Shown one piece after another: positions 35,322-42,988 of a stretch of DNA of 55,708 nucleotides. A model generated the notes under the pieces. That model ran no database searches and was not told the origin of the DNA. It saw only the letters and a list, made by a program, of their open reading frames with translations. Positions within the stretch are counted from its first letter, which is position 1. The number at the start of each line of letters is the position of its first letter. The position numbers and the translations under genes were made by a program. The DNA comes from Lysobacterales bacterium (GTDB taxonomy: Bacteria > Pseudomonadota > Gammaproteobacteria > Xanthomonadales > SZUA-36), in the NCBI GenBank assembly GCA_021648045.1, contig JAKITM010000005.1, forward strand, positions 1-55,708. The letters are read 5' to 3'.

Positions 35322-36473
35322 ATGCCCCTACGGCGCGCCATTATCCATGTCGATATGGATGCCTTTTTTGCTTCAGTTGAAGAACTGGATAACCCTGAAT
35401 ACAGCGGCTATGCCGTTATCGTTAGTGGTCTAGGCCCAAGGGGCGTAGTATCAGCGGCTAACTATGCCGCGCGTAAGTTCGGGGTGCATTCGGCAATGCC
35501 AATTGGCCGGGCTCGTAGATTATGTCCCCAGGGTATTTACTGTCGCGGTAATATGCCCCGCTATCGTGAAATATCGACTCAGGTATTTTCTATATTCAAA
35601 CAATTCACCCCTTTGGTTGAAGGCTTGTCACTGGATGAAGCCTTTCTGGATGTTACAGCGAGTCGTAAAATACTGGGCGATATTGAAACTATCGGTCGGG
35701 CGGTTAAAGACATGATCCTGCAACAGACTGGATTAGTTGCGTCGGTGGGTATGGCTGAGAATAAATTCCTCGCAAAGCTTGCATCCGACTTTCGCAAACC
35801 CGATGGGTTTTTTCGAGTTCCCGAGAATGCGCATGACTTTCTTGACCCTATGCCAGTTAAATGGCTCTGGGGCGTTGGGCCGAAAACCGAACTTCGCATC
35901 AAACAGGCGGGCATACTTACCCTCGGCCAGTTACGCCGCGCCGACAGGCAATTAATGCAGTCCGTACTTGGGCCTCAAGCCAGCCACTTTCAGGCACTCG
36001 CTGCGGGTGAAGACCAACGCGAGGTCATTCCAACGCGAAGTGATAAATCGATCAGTCATGAGCAAACCTTTGATATCGACCTAAATGAGCAACGCCAAAT
36101 GTTAGCTGTGTTGCAAAAGCTTTCTGAGCAAGTGGGGCGGCGTTTGCGCAAGAAAAAGTATAGCGCTCGGGTTATTCGTTTAAAAGTACGAAGTTCACAC
36201 TTCCAAACTTTTAGCCGACAAATCAGCCTTATCGAAGCAACCGATTCTGGCAAGGCGATCTATAATGTAAGCAAAGCACTGCTAAAAAAATGGTTACAAC
36301 AACACCCTGGCACTGCAGTTCGCTTACTGGGAGTAGGGACTTCAAAGCTAGAGGATAATTTCGCCATCACTAATAACCGTGAGACGAAACCTGGTATCGA
36401 ATCAGTACTTGATGAAATTAACGACAAATTCGGAGAGCAAACCGTTTCGCATACACTGGGTAGACTGAGTTGA
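35322..36473 (+). CDS. dinB: DNA polymerase IV
   Basis: Y-family translesion polymerase. The 383-residue protein has the metal-binding HVDMDAFFASVE at residues 9-20 and SLDEAFLDVT near 105, with the helix-hairpin-helix KWLWGVGPKTELRIKQAGI and the little-finger domain after residue 240. It ends in IESVLDEINDKFG and lacks the canonical C-terminal clamp-binding peptide seen in longer homologues. I see no LexA-type palindrome in the short upstream gap. Confidence 0.93.
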   Translation: MPLRRAIIHVDMDAFFASVEELDNPEYSGYAVIVSGLGPRGVVSAANYAARKFGVHSAMPIGRARRLCPQGIYCRGNMPRYREISTQVFSIFKQFTPLVEGLSLDEAFLDVTASRKILGDIETIGRAVKDMILQQTGLVASVGMAENKFLAKLASDFRKPDGFFRVPENAHDFLDPMPVKWLWGVGPKTELRIKQAGILTLGQLRRADRQLMQSVLGPQASHFQALAAGEDQREVIPTRSDKSISHEQTFDIDLNEQRQMLAVLQKLSEQVGRRLRKKKYSARVIRLKVRSSHFQTFSRQISLIEATDSGKAIYNVSKALLKKWLQQHPGTAVRLLGVGTSKLEDNFAITNNRETKPGIESVLDEINDKFGEQTVSHTLGRLS

Positions 36474-36489
36474 TCAAGCATCAAACTAG

Positions 36490-36527
36490 CCGAGGCCGGA
36501 GTCAATTATATTTGGCTCCGGCCTCGG
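36490..36527. terminator. Bidirectional terminator hairpin between dinB and fadD
   Basis: A perfect 12-bp stem (36490-36501 with 36516-36527) has a 14-base AT-rich loop between two convergent genes. The flanking T-runs are weak, so its strength rests on the GC-rich stem. Confidence 0.7.
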
Positions 36528-36545
36528 TCTAGGCATGGTTTAAAT

Positions 36546-38294
36546 TTAGATTTTGTCGATAGTATCTTTCAGTTTGTCCTTGATTTTTTCCTTGGCCGTG
36601 TCGGCTGCTAAAGCCATTTCTCGAAGTTCACGCCGTAGAATTTTACCGACATTAGTTTTCGGTAACTCATCAAAAAATTCAATAATCTTAGGGCGCTTAT
36701 AACCAGTGAGTTGTTCTTTGGCATGGGCGCGCAGGTCGTCTGCCACAAGGCTAGGGGTTTTCTTCACCACACAAATCTTCACTATTTCACCAGATTTTTC
36801 ATCCGGGATGCCAATTGCTGCGACCTCGAGCACACCCGGGTGGGCGGCAAATACATCTTCGATTTCGTTGGGGTAGACATTGAAACCAGAAACCAAAATC
36901 ATATCTTTCTTGCGATCGACGATAAAGAAGTATCCGTTTTCGTCCATTTTCGCCACATCGCCGGTACGCAACCAGTCGTCATTTTCACCACACATGGTGT
37001 CGGCAGTTGCGCTTGGTAGTTGCCAATAGCCCTGCATGACCTGTGGGCCACGGATGCACAGCTCTCCCGGTTCGCCAAGGGCTACAGGCTGACACTCATC
37101 GTCAATTACCATGGCTTCTGTCGAAGATATGGGTAAGCCGATAGCGCCGGTAAATTCTGTTTGAGTGGTCGGGCTAAAAACAGCCGCAGGGGAGGTTTCT
37201 GTTAGCCCATAGGCCTCAAGAAGTGGCACGCCGGTGACTTCCTTCCAGTGCTCAGCAACTGCGCGTTGTACCGCCATGCCGCCGCCCAGAGATAGTTTCA
37301 TACTGGAAAAATCAATATCGCTAAACCCTGGGGTATTTAAGAGCCCGTTAAAAAGTGTGTTCACACCGGTAATGCCAGTGAACTTTATATTGCTTAATTC
37401 TTTGACAAACCCGGGCATATCGCGCGGATTAGTAATTAATAAATTGGTGCCACCAAGGTTTACAAACATCAGGCAGTTAGCAGTAAGCGCAAAGATATGA
37501 TAAAGCGGCAATGCGGTAACAATGGTTTCCTTGCCGGGTTCCAGCATGCCACCAAGCCAGGCGGTGGACTGCAACATATTAGCGACCAGGTTGCCATGGC
37601 TTAGCATAGCGCCTTTGGCAACACCAGTTGTGCCGCCGGTATACTGTAGAAATGCGAGCTCATCAAGACTGATATCTTCGGGGGTGAAAGTCGAAGCTGA
37701 ACCTTTCTTCAGCACAGACTTGAAGCTGATGCTGTCGGGTAAGTTGTAGTCTGGAACCATCTTTTTGATATGCTTAACGGCAAAATTTGTCAGCATACCC
37801 TTGGGGAAATCAAGCATGTCGCCAAGCCGAGTAGTGATGACATGTTTAATCGGCACTTTGCGTAGGGTTTTTTCCAATACATTGGCAAAATTTTCCACGA
37901 TAACTACGGCGCTGGCACCGGCATCACTGAGTTGGTGGGATAGTTCTCTGACGGTATAGAGTGGATTAGTATTAATAACCACCATGCCCGCACGCAATAT
38001 CCCAAATACTGCAATCGGATACTGTAGTAAGTTAGGCATCATAATGGCAACACGGTCGCCTTTCTTCAAACCAATTGACTGTAGGTAAGCGGCAAAATCG
38101 CGGCTGTGTTTATCCAGCTGCGAGTAGCTCATGGAAGTACCCATGTTGATGAAGGCTGTATTCGCAGCGTATTTTTCAACACTCTGATTAAACATATCGA
38201 CAATTGAGGAGTAGGTGTTTAGATCTATTTCCTCGGGAACATCTGCCGGGTATCCCTGTAGCCAGGGTTTCTCAGAATAAGGGTTGTTTGACAT
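36546..38294 (-). CDS. fadD: Long-chain fatty-acid-CoA ligase
   Basis: Activates imported fatty acids to acyl-CoA, the entry step for both beta-oxidation operons in this window. The ATP/AMP motif is YTGGTTGVAKGAMLSHGNL; EAYGLTETSPA, GDVAKMDENGYFFIVDRKKD and GFNVYPNEIEDV follow in order, with the catalytic lysine region KTNVGKILRRELR near the end. I place the start at the ATG at 38294 (MSNNPYSEKPWLQGYP), with GGAGTG upstream, giving 582 residues; E. coli FadD is 561. Confidence 0.95.
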   Translation of the reverse strand: MSNNPYSEKPWLQGYPADVPEEIDLNTYSSIVDMFNQSVEKYAANTAFINMGTSMSYSQLDKHSRDFAAYLQSIGLKKGDRVAIMMPNLLQYPIAVFGILRAGMVVINTNPLYTVRELSHQLSDAGASAVVIVENFANVLEKTLRKVPIKHVITTRLGDMLDFPKGMLTNFAVKHIKKMVPDYNLPDSISFKSVLKKGSASTFTPEDISLDELAFLQYTGGTTGVAKGAMLSHGNLVANMLQSTAWLGGMLEPGKETIVTALPLYHIFALTANCLMFVNLGGTNLLITNPRDMPGFVKELSNIKFTGITGVNTLFNGLLNTPGFSDIDFSSMKLSLGGGMAVQRAVAEHWKEVTGVPLLEAYGLTETSPAAVFSPTTQTEFTGAIGLPISSTEAMVIDDECQPVALGEPGELCIRGPQVMQGYWQLPSATADTMCGENDDWLRTGDVAKMDENGYFFIVDRKKDMILVSGFNVYPNEIEDVFAAHPGVLEVAAIGIPDEKSGEIVKICVVKKTPSLVADDLRAHAKEQLTGYKRPKIIEFFDELPKTNVGKILRRELREMALAADTAKEKIKDKLKDTIDKI

Positions 38295-38480
38295 TGAAGC
38301 ACTCCATAAAATTATCAGCATTAACTATCAGCACTGACTAACATACTCAAAAATGCCAACTATTACCAATAAAATCGGTTATTTATTTGCCGTTTAGCCA
38401 GCACTTGATTAATATTCACCTATAAGAGTAAAAAAATACTTTGATTTAATCTATAACCACACCCTTGAGCAGGAAGTTAT

Positions 38481-40409
38481 ATGGGCGAACAAAATGTAAG
38501 CGAACAAGTTTCAGATGCGGATCGGCAACGGTTTATGCAGAACTTACTGATTGAGGTCAGAGTGCTGGAGCGCATGCTTGATGAAGGTTTGTTTGAAACC
38601 GGCATCCGTAGGGTAGGGGCTGAACAGGAAATGTTTATTGTGGATTCCTCACGGCGGGCTTCCTGTAAAGCATTAGAAATTCTGGAAGAACTCAACGACC
38701 CTGCTTTTACTACTGAACTTGGTCTATTCAATCTTGAGGCGAACCTCTCGCCCTATGTGTTAACCGGCCATTGCCTGCGCGACCTTGAAGAGGAATGTGA
38801 GGGTTACTACCGCAAAGCCCGGGAAGCTGCGCTGAAGAAAGGTGCGGATATTGCCTTAGTTGGAATACTGCCGACCTTATCTGAGCGGGACTTGAGTTTA
38901 AAATCAATGGTGCCCAACCCGCGTTACATGGCGTTGAATGATGCCTTGCTTGCGCTTCGCGGCTCGGATTTTCAATTTACGATTAATGGTCTAGATCAGC
39001 TTAATATTCGCCATGACAACATCATGCTAGAGGCTTGCAACACCAGTTTTCAAGTGCATTTTCAGGTTGAACCAGATGAGTTTGCACGACTTTATAATAT
39101 AGCCCAAACTATTACTGCACCACTATTATCCTCGGTGGTCAATTCGCCGATATTATTGGGCCGGCGCTTATGGATGGAAAGCCGGATTGCGGTGTTCGAG
39201 AATGCCATTGATACGCGTACCGATGTAGAGCAGCTTCGCGGTACTCGTTCACGGGTGCATTTTGGTGATAATTGGGTAGAAAACTCTGTGGCAGAAATCT
39301 TCAAAGAAGACATTGCCCGATTCCGACCTATATTAACCATAGACACGGAAGATGACCCGATGGCGATGCTGGATAAGGGCATTATCCCAAAACTGCATGC
39401 TTTAAACCTACACAACGGTACAGTCTACCGCTGGAACAGAGCCTGTTATGGGGTAGCAGATAATGTTGCGCATTTGCGTATCGAAAATCGGGTGATTCCC
39501 TCAGGGCCTACGATTGCGGACGAAATTGCAAATACTGCATTTTTTATCGGCCTGATGTCAGGAATGATGAGTAAAGTAAACGATGTTCGCGATCACATCG
39601 ATTTCGCCGCCGTTAAGGGTAATTTTTTGGCCTCCGCGCGTTACGGTCTGAGTGCCGAACTACACTGGTTTAACGATCAGGTTTTACCCGCCCAGGACCT
39701 TATTTTGGATGAGCTTCTGCCATTAGCAGAAGGTGGTTTGTGCAGCAGTGGTATTGCGGCAGACGATATTGAGCATTACCTAGGAATCATCGAACGCAGG
39801 GTCAGTCTGAGGCGCACCGGGTCCCGCTGGCAATTAGATTCCCTTGCGCAGATGGAAGGTCAGGGTAGTAAGAATGAACGCATGCGTAGCCTCACCAGCA
39901 GTATGATTAAACAGCAAGTGACGGGTAAGCCTGTGCACGAATGGGAACTTGCAGAGCTTTGCCCAGAACAAGACTGGCGTCAATCCTACCAGACAGTTAA
40001 TCAATATATGACAACCGAACTATTTACTGTGAGGCCGGACGATATTGTCGATTTTGTAGCTAGCCTAATGGACTGGAAGCATGTCCGTCATGTCCCCGTC
40101 GAAGATGCCCAAGGAAAGCTTGTGGGTCTAATCTCACATCGGATTTTATTACGGTTATTGGCACAGGGAAAAATTTCCGCTGAAAACAACCTCACTGTGG
40201 GCAGTATCATGCAAACAGAAATGCTGGTGATTTCACCAGAAACCCTAACGGTTGAAGCCATCCGGATGATGCGCGACAACCACATTGCCTGCTTGCCGGT
40301 GGTTGAAGATGAAAAATTAGTCGGTATGATCACCGAGCACGATTTAATTGTTGTGGCCTCGCGGCTATTGGAAGAAAGTTTGCTTTCGGTTGCTGATGAC
40401 TGCAATTAG
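38481..40409 (+). CDS. Glutamate-cysteine ligase-like (GCS2) protein fused to a CBS-domain pair
   Basis: A 642-residue two-part protein. Residues ~25-400 resemble carboxylate-amine ligases of the GCS2 family (RRVGAEQEMFIVD, LGLFNLEANLSPY, NTSFQVHFQV, NGTVYRWNRACYG, LRIENRVIPSGPT). Residues ~507-630 are two CBS motifs (YMTTELFTVRPDDIVDFVAS; VGSIMQTEMLVISPETLTV), which in other proteins bind AMP, ATP or SAM. The combination suggests an ATP-dependent ligation, perhaps making gamma-glutamyl compounds, controlled by adenylate state. It carries a good AGGAAG ribosome site. It overlaps the next lipoprotein gene by 14 bases. The substrate is not known. Confidence 0.8.
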   Translation: MGEQNVSEQVSDADRQRFMQNLLIEVRVLERMLDEGLFETGIRRVGAEQEMFIVDSSRRASCKALEILEELNDPAFTTELGLFNLEANLSPYVLTGHCLRDLEEECEGYYRKAREAALKKGADIALVGILPTLSERDLSLKSMVPNPRYMALNDALLALRGSDFQFTINGLDQLNIRHDNIMLEACNTSFQVHFQVEPDEFARLYNIAQTITAPLLSSVVNSPILLGRRLWMESRIAVFENAIDTRTDVEQLRGTRSRVHFGDNWVENSVAEIFKEDIARFRPILTIDTEDDPMAMLDKGIIPKLHALNLHNGTVYRWNRACYGVADNVAHLRIENRVIPSGPTIADEIANTAFFIGLMSGMMSKVNDVRDHIDFAAVKGNFLASARYGLSAELHWFNDQVLPAQDLILDELLPLAEGGLCSSGIAADDIEHYLGIIERRVSLRRTGSRWQLDSLAQMEGQGSKNERMRSLTSSMIKQQVTGKPVHEWELAELCPEQDWRQSYQTVNQYMTTELFTVRPDDIVDFVASLMDWKHVRHVPVEDAQGKLVGLISHRILLRLLAQGKISAENNLTVGSIMQTEMLVISPETLTVEAIRMMRDNHIACLPVVEDEKLVGMITEHDLIVVASRLLEESLLSVADDCN

Positions 40410-40887
40410 ACGGCTAGCTTTATTATTTGCAGTGCTGCTATTGCAGGGCTGCAGTGAGGAGCCGTACAACTATTCAGAAAGTTTACGCCAGCAAATTAAC
40501 CAACTGGAGCTGGCACTCAACCAGGGGGAAAGTGACGCAGTGTTAGATGCCGTGGCAGCGGATTTTCGTTCCGAGCATTTTCCGGATCGGCGGCAGCTTA
40601 GCTTGTTTATGTTACGTCAAAGGCGACAACATAGTCGCATTACCCTACGCTCTGGCCCAGCAGTAATTCAGGTCCAGTTTGTCTCAGAAGACCAGTCCAA
40701 AGCCGCCACTATAATTACCGCCACAGCGAGCTTTCAGAGCCTGTTAACCGGGGGCGGGGGTTGGCTGCCACATAGCGGCCAGTTTTATCACTTTGTTACC
40801 CACTGGCGTTGGCGGGATAATGCCAAAGAAGGTAATGAGTGGGAGTTGGTTGAGGCGCAATGGAAAGAAGTATTCGAACCGCGCTGA
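40396..40887 (+). CDS. Lipoprotein of unknown function (NTF2-like)
   Basis: A 163-residue lipoprotein. I place the start at the ATG at 40396, which gives a proper signal peptide (MTAIRRLALLFAVLLLQGC) with the lipidated cysteine at 19. The mature part looks like a cystatin/NTF2-type alpha-beta cone: helices rich in Q and L, then ATIITATASFQSLLTG and the C-terminal WRWRDNAKEGNEWELVEAQW. The 14-base overlap with the GCS2-CBS gene implies shared expression and possibly a shared pathway, but one protein is cytoplasmic and this one is anchored outside. Confidence 0.7.
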   Translation: MTAIRRLALLFAVLLLQGCSEEPYNYSESLRQQINQLELALNQGESDAVLDAVAADFRSEHFPDRRQLSLFMLRQRRQHSRITLRSGPAVIQVQFVSEDQSKAATIITATASFQSLLTGGGGWLPHSGQFYHFVTHWRWRDNAKEGNEWELVEAQWKEVFEPR

Positions 40888-40906
40888 CAAGTAACTGGAA
40901 GCCGAC

Positions 40907-41092
40907 TTAAAGGCTGTGATTTCCAAGTGCGTTACCTGCCCGCCGTATTAACTGGCGTTTAATGGCCTCTAGTGCGGCATCAGGTAGCATATTAAGCATA
41001 CCGATCGGCTGTTCACGAATGTCCTGATGCTCGGCGTGTTTGCAGTGTACCGTTCCATCGGGCAGAACAAAACTGTCAGCAGGGTGATATTC
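40907..41092 (-). pseudogene. C-terminal remnant of an unidentified protein
   Basis: On the minus strand an open frame of 61 codons without a start ends at TAA 40907-40909. It reads DSFVLPDGTVHCKHAEHQDI, then REQPIGMLNMLPDAALEAIK and RQLIRRAGNALGNHSL. The composition is that of a real protein end (balanced, amphipathic C-terminal helix), and the frame is closed upstream by TGA at 41093-41095. I do not recognise the family. It is probably a truncated gene left by IS activity. Confidence 0.45.
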
Positions 41093-41140
41093 TCAGCTTT
41101 TGATAAAACCTCGGCTATACTTTCGTAGTGAGCTTATATA

Positions 41141-41254
41141 TTAAAAACAGAATGGAACCCTGATGGGGAGTTTCACTCCGCGGTACATCATTGATTTAAT
41201 CAGTACCTTTTCTACGGCCTGTTTCTTAAATGATTGATTGTGTATTGTACGCAT
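41141..41254 (-). pseudogene. Transposase OrfA N-terminal fragment (helix-turn-helix type)
   Basis: A minus-strand frame begins MRTIHNQSFKKQAVEKVL, the standard opening of small IS orfA/helix-turn-helix transposase subunits. It then diverges (YRGVKLPIRVPFCF) and stops after 37 codons at TAA 41141-41143. Only the first ~18 residues match the family style, so the rest is a junction product. Confidence 0.5.
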
Positions 41255-41301
41255 TATTGTCTACCCCTTAATGAAATAGAGGCGACAACTACCCTGACGC
41301 A

Positions 41302-41311
41302 GGGGGGGGGG
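41302..41311. repeat. G10 homopolymer upstream of the lyase gene
   Basis: Ten consecutive G bases lie between two copies of TACCCTGA (41290-41297 and 41313-41320), about 120 bp before the lyase start. Such tracts change length readily by slippage. Confidence 0.8.
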
Positions 41312-41342
41312 TTACCCTGAAATCTATGTATACTACCCTAAC

Positions 41343-41380
41343 CAGAGTATGTATGGGGTCAAGTTAACACACAGGGGGGG
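41343..41380 (+). repeat. Dispersed short repeat, copy 1 (ends in G7)
   Basis: This copy begins CAGAGTATGTATGGGGTC and ends ACACACAGGGGGGG. Nearly the same 36 bases occur inverted at 44824-44859, with differences at a few positions. The TGGGGTCAxGTTxACACACAGG phrase resembles REP-like repeats often tied to Y1/RAYT transposases. The G7 tract is at 41374-41380. Confidence 0.6.
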
Positions 41381-41431
41381 TATGCCTGTCCAATGCTTTG
41401 CTACCCAAATCTAGGTATAGAAAATAAATTT

Positions 41432-42343
41432 ATGAAAACAAAACCAATACTTATAATAGTTTCTTTTTTTGTGACCTTTAATGCGTCTTCGGCGTCTTCG
41501 GGACTACTCTTTGACGGTAGTTTTAGTACATCCGACACCTGGGTAGGTCAAAATTACTTTAATAGTGCTTATGGGACAGGTAACAATGCATGTCTTCCGC
41601 GTCCAAATAGCTTACAAGTAGTAACAGATCCAGATAACGTAATGGGACTTGTAGCAAAAGTTACATTAATAGATGATGACTTTTGTCAATCAGGAGTCGA
41701 CAGAGAGAGAGCTAGATTAACATATCATGCTGCTAATATTGGTTCAAATAAAGAGTATGACGAGGTGTGGGTTTCATGGAGTCTAAAACTAGACAACACA
41801 TGGAGTGATACTACATCTCCATGGTATGCTTTTACTAGTTTTTCTTCCCCTCACTTTTATGTAAATGGAGGTCGCCATGGTGAGTTTGGGATAAGCATGG
41901 GCTCCTCAGGAGTTGCTACTAGAACTATTAAATATCAGTTCCATGCAGTACATGGGCCAAATCCATCAAACAGTTATCATGAAATGTTTCCTCTTCAATT
42001 AGGAGAATGGTATCATTTTTTAATGCATGTTAAATTTGCTAAAAACAATACTGGTTTTTACAAGTTTTTTTCAAAAACAGGGAATCAACCAGAGTATCAG
42101 TTAATTAATGAAGAGTATAACAGACCAACCCAAATGACAATTCCTAATCCTAATTACCCTAATCCTAATTATTCTGATGAAGGGATAAACTTTAAACAAA
42201 GCATCTATCGTAGTGCTGTTTCAACAAGTACAAGTATTGTTTATTATTCTGGGTATAAAATAGGCCTTAATCGTTCGGATGTTGTTTCCAGTACAGTAAT
42301 TGATGTTATCAGCGCGTCTGGCTTTGAGGCTTTAAAAAAATAA
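41432..42343 (+). CDS. Secreted polysaccharide-lyase-like protein
   Basis: A 303-residue exported protein. I place the start at the ATG at 41432, giving the signal peptide MKTKPILIIVSFFVTFNASS. The mature part resembles heparin-lyase-like beta-jelly-roll lyases (Pfam Polysacc_lyase type): DRERARLTYH (the RaEl-type strand), YDEVWVSWSLKLDNTW, HGEFGISMG and LGEWYHFLMHVKFAKNNTGF. Expected role: cleavage of a uronic-acid polysaccharide outside the cell. The gene is clearly AT-richer than its neighbours and is flanked by G and C homopolymers and IS debris, so horizontal acquisition is likely. No substrate-uptake or other carbohydrate genes are nearby. Confidence 0.65.
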   Translation: MKTKPILIIVSFFVTFNASSASSGLLFDGSFSTSDTWVGQNYFNSAYGTGNNACLPRPNSLQVVTDPDNVMGLVAKVTLIDDDFCQSGVDRERARLTYHAANIGSNKEYDEVWVSWSLKLDNTWSDTTSPWYAFTSFSSPHFYVNGGRHGEFGISMGSSGVATRTIKYQFHAVHGPNPSNSYHEMFPLQLGEWYHFLMHVKFAKNNTGFYKFFSKTGNQPEYQLINEEYNRPTQMTIPNPNYPNPNYSDEGINFKQSIYRSAVSTSTSIVYYSGYKIGLNRSDVVSSTVIDVISASGFEALKK

Positions 42344-42377
42344 CATGCCAAAGTAGTATAGGCATATATGAACGACT

Positions 42378-42389
42378 CCCCCCCCCCCC
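42378..42389. repeat. C12 homopolymer downstream of the lyase gene
   Basis: Twelve consecutive C bases, followed by TCAG, lie 35 bp after the lyase stop. With the G10 and G7 tracts upstream this puts the gene between inverted homopolymers. Confidence 0.8.
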
Positions 42390-42682
42390 TCAGTTAAGGG
42401 CTTTTTCAGTTGAATTGGCATCTTCCGAAGGCCAAAGGCATCTCTCTTAAATTTCTAGGGCTTTTCGTTATTGTTAATTGTTGCTGCCCGGTGATTAAAG
42501 TAAAGGGCATCTGCTGACATATATTCGGACTTTTACTTTGGAGCTATTCGATGTTCCGGTTCAGGATGAGTTTCGAGATACCTCCCCTGTGGGTCTATAC
42601 AGGCACGCGGGTTATTAATCTTTGTCCTCGGTCAGAGTAGCCGGAGGTAATTTTGACTTTTTATCTCATCGCCTGGGCAGTC
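42390..42682. other. Non-coding stretch, possible IS110/IS1111 3' end
   Basis: No gene is visible. The region directly follows the 3' end of the IS110-family remnant on the minus strand and contains complementary segments (AAAGTAAA near 42500 and TTTTACTTT near 42530). In the IS1111 branch of IS110 the guide (bridge) RNA is encoded 3' of the transposase, so this may be such an end, but I cannot confirm it. Confidence 0.2.
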
Positions 42683-42823
42683 TTACATGGCGGGTTTAAA
42701 GGCCCGCTTTACATCAAAAGGTTCGCCTTTAGCGACGATGACCCAGGCAATACGGTTTAGCTTATTCGCCAGCGCAACCACTGCTTTGTTGTAGCCGCGA
42801 ATAGGCCTGATAGTAAAGCAGGA
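42683..42823 (-). pseudogene. IS110-family transposase, C-terminal fragment
   Basis: The last ~46 codons of a transposase of the IS110/IS116/IS902 family lie on the minus strand: PIRGYNKAVVALANKLNRIA, then WVIVAKGEPFDVKRAFKPAM, with the stop at 42683-42685. VALANKLxRIAWxxxAKGE is the family's C-terminal signature. Upstream the frame dissolves at about 42823, so only a stub remains. Confidence 0.75.
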
Positions 42824-42988
42824 ATAGTGATTTCATAAAAGCCCCTTGTCTGGATTTATATTATCCCTTATAAGATGAAGTGTAAATATCAGGTTATGCT
42901 CGGGGTTACATCCAGAAATAGAGTGGTTTAATGGCGGCGTGCTCACGATTTCAAGCGCTTTCACCTCAAAGCAGAGGCGGTCTATTTG
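42824..42988. other. Intergenic, no gene seen
   Basis: This is the short stretch between the IS110 stub and the 3' end of the UbiB-family kinase gene. I see no open frame or hairpin that I can support. Confidence 0.3.

Noticed and set aside
41290..41380. CRISPR-like or tandem repeat array around the G runs
   Set aside because: Only two 8-base TACCCTGA copies and two G tracts are present, with no regular spacer-repeat pattern.
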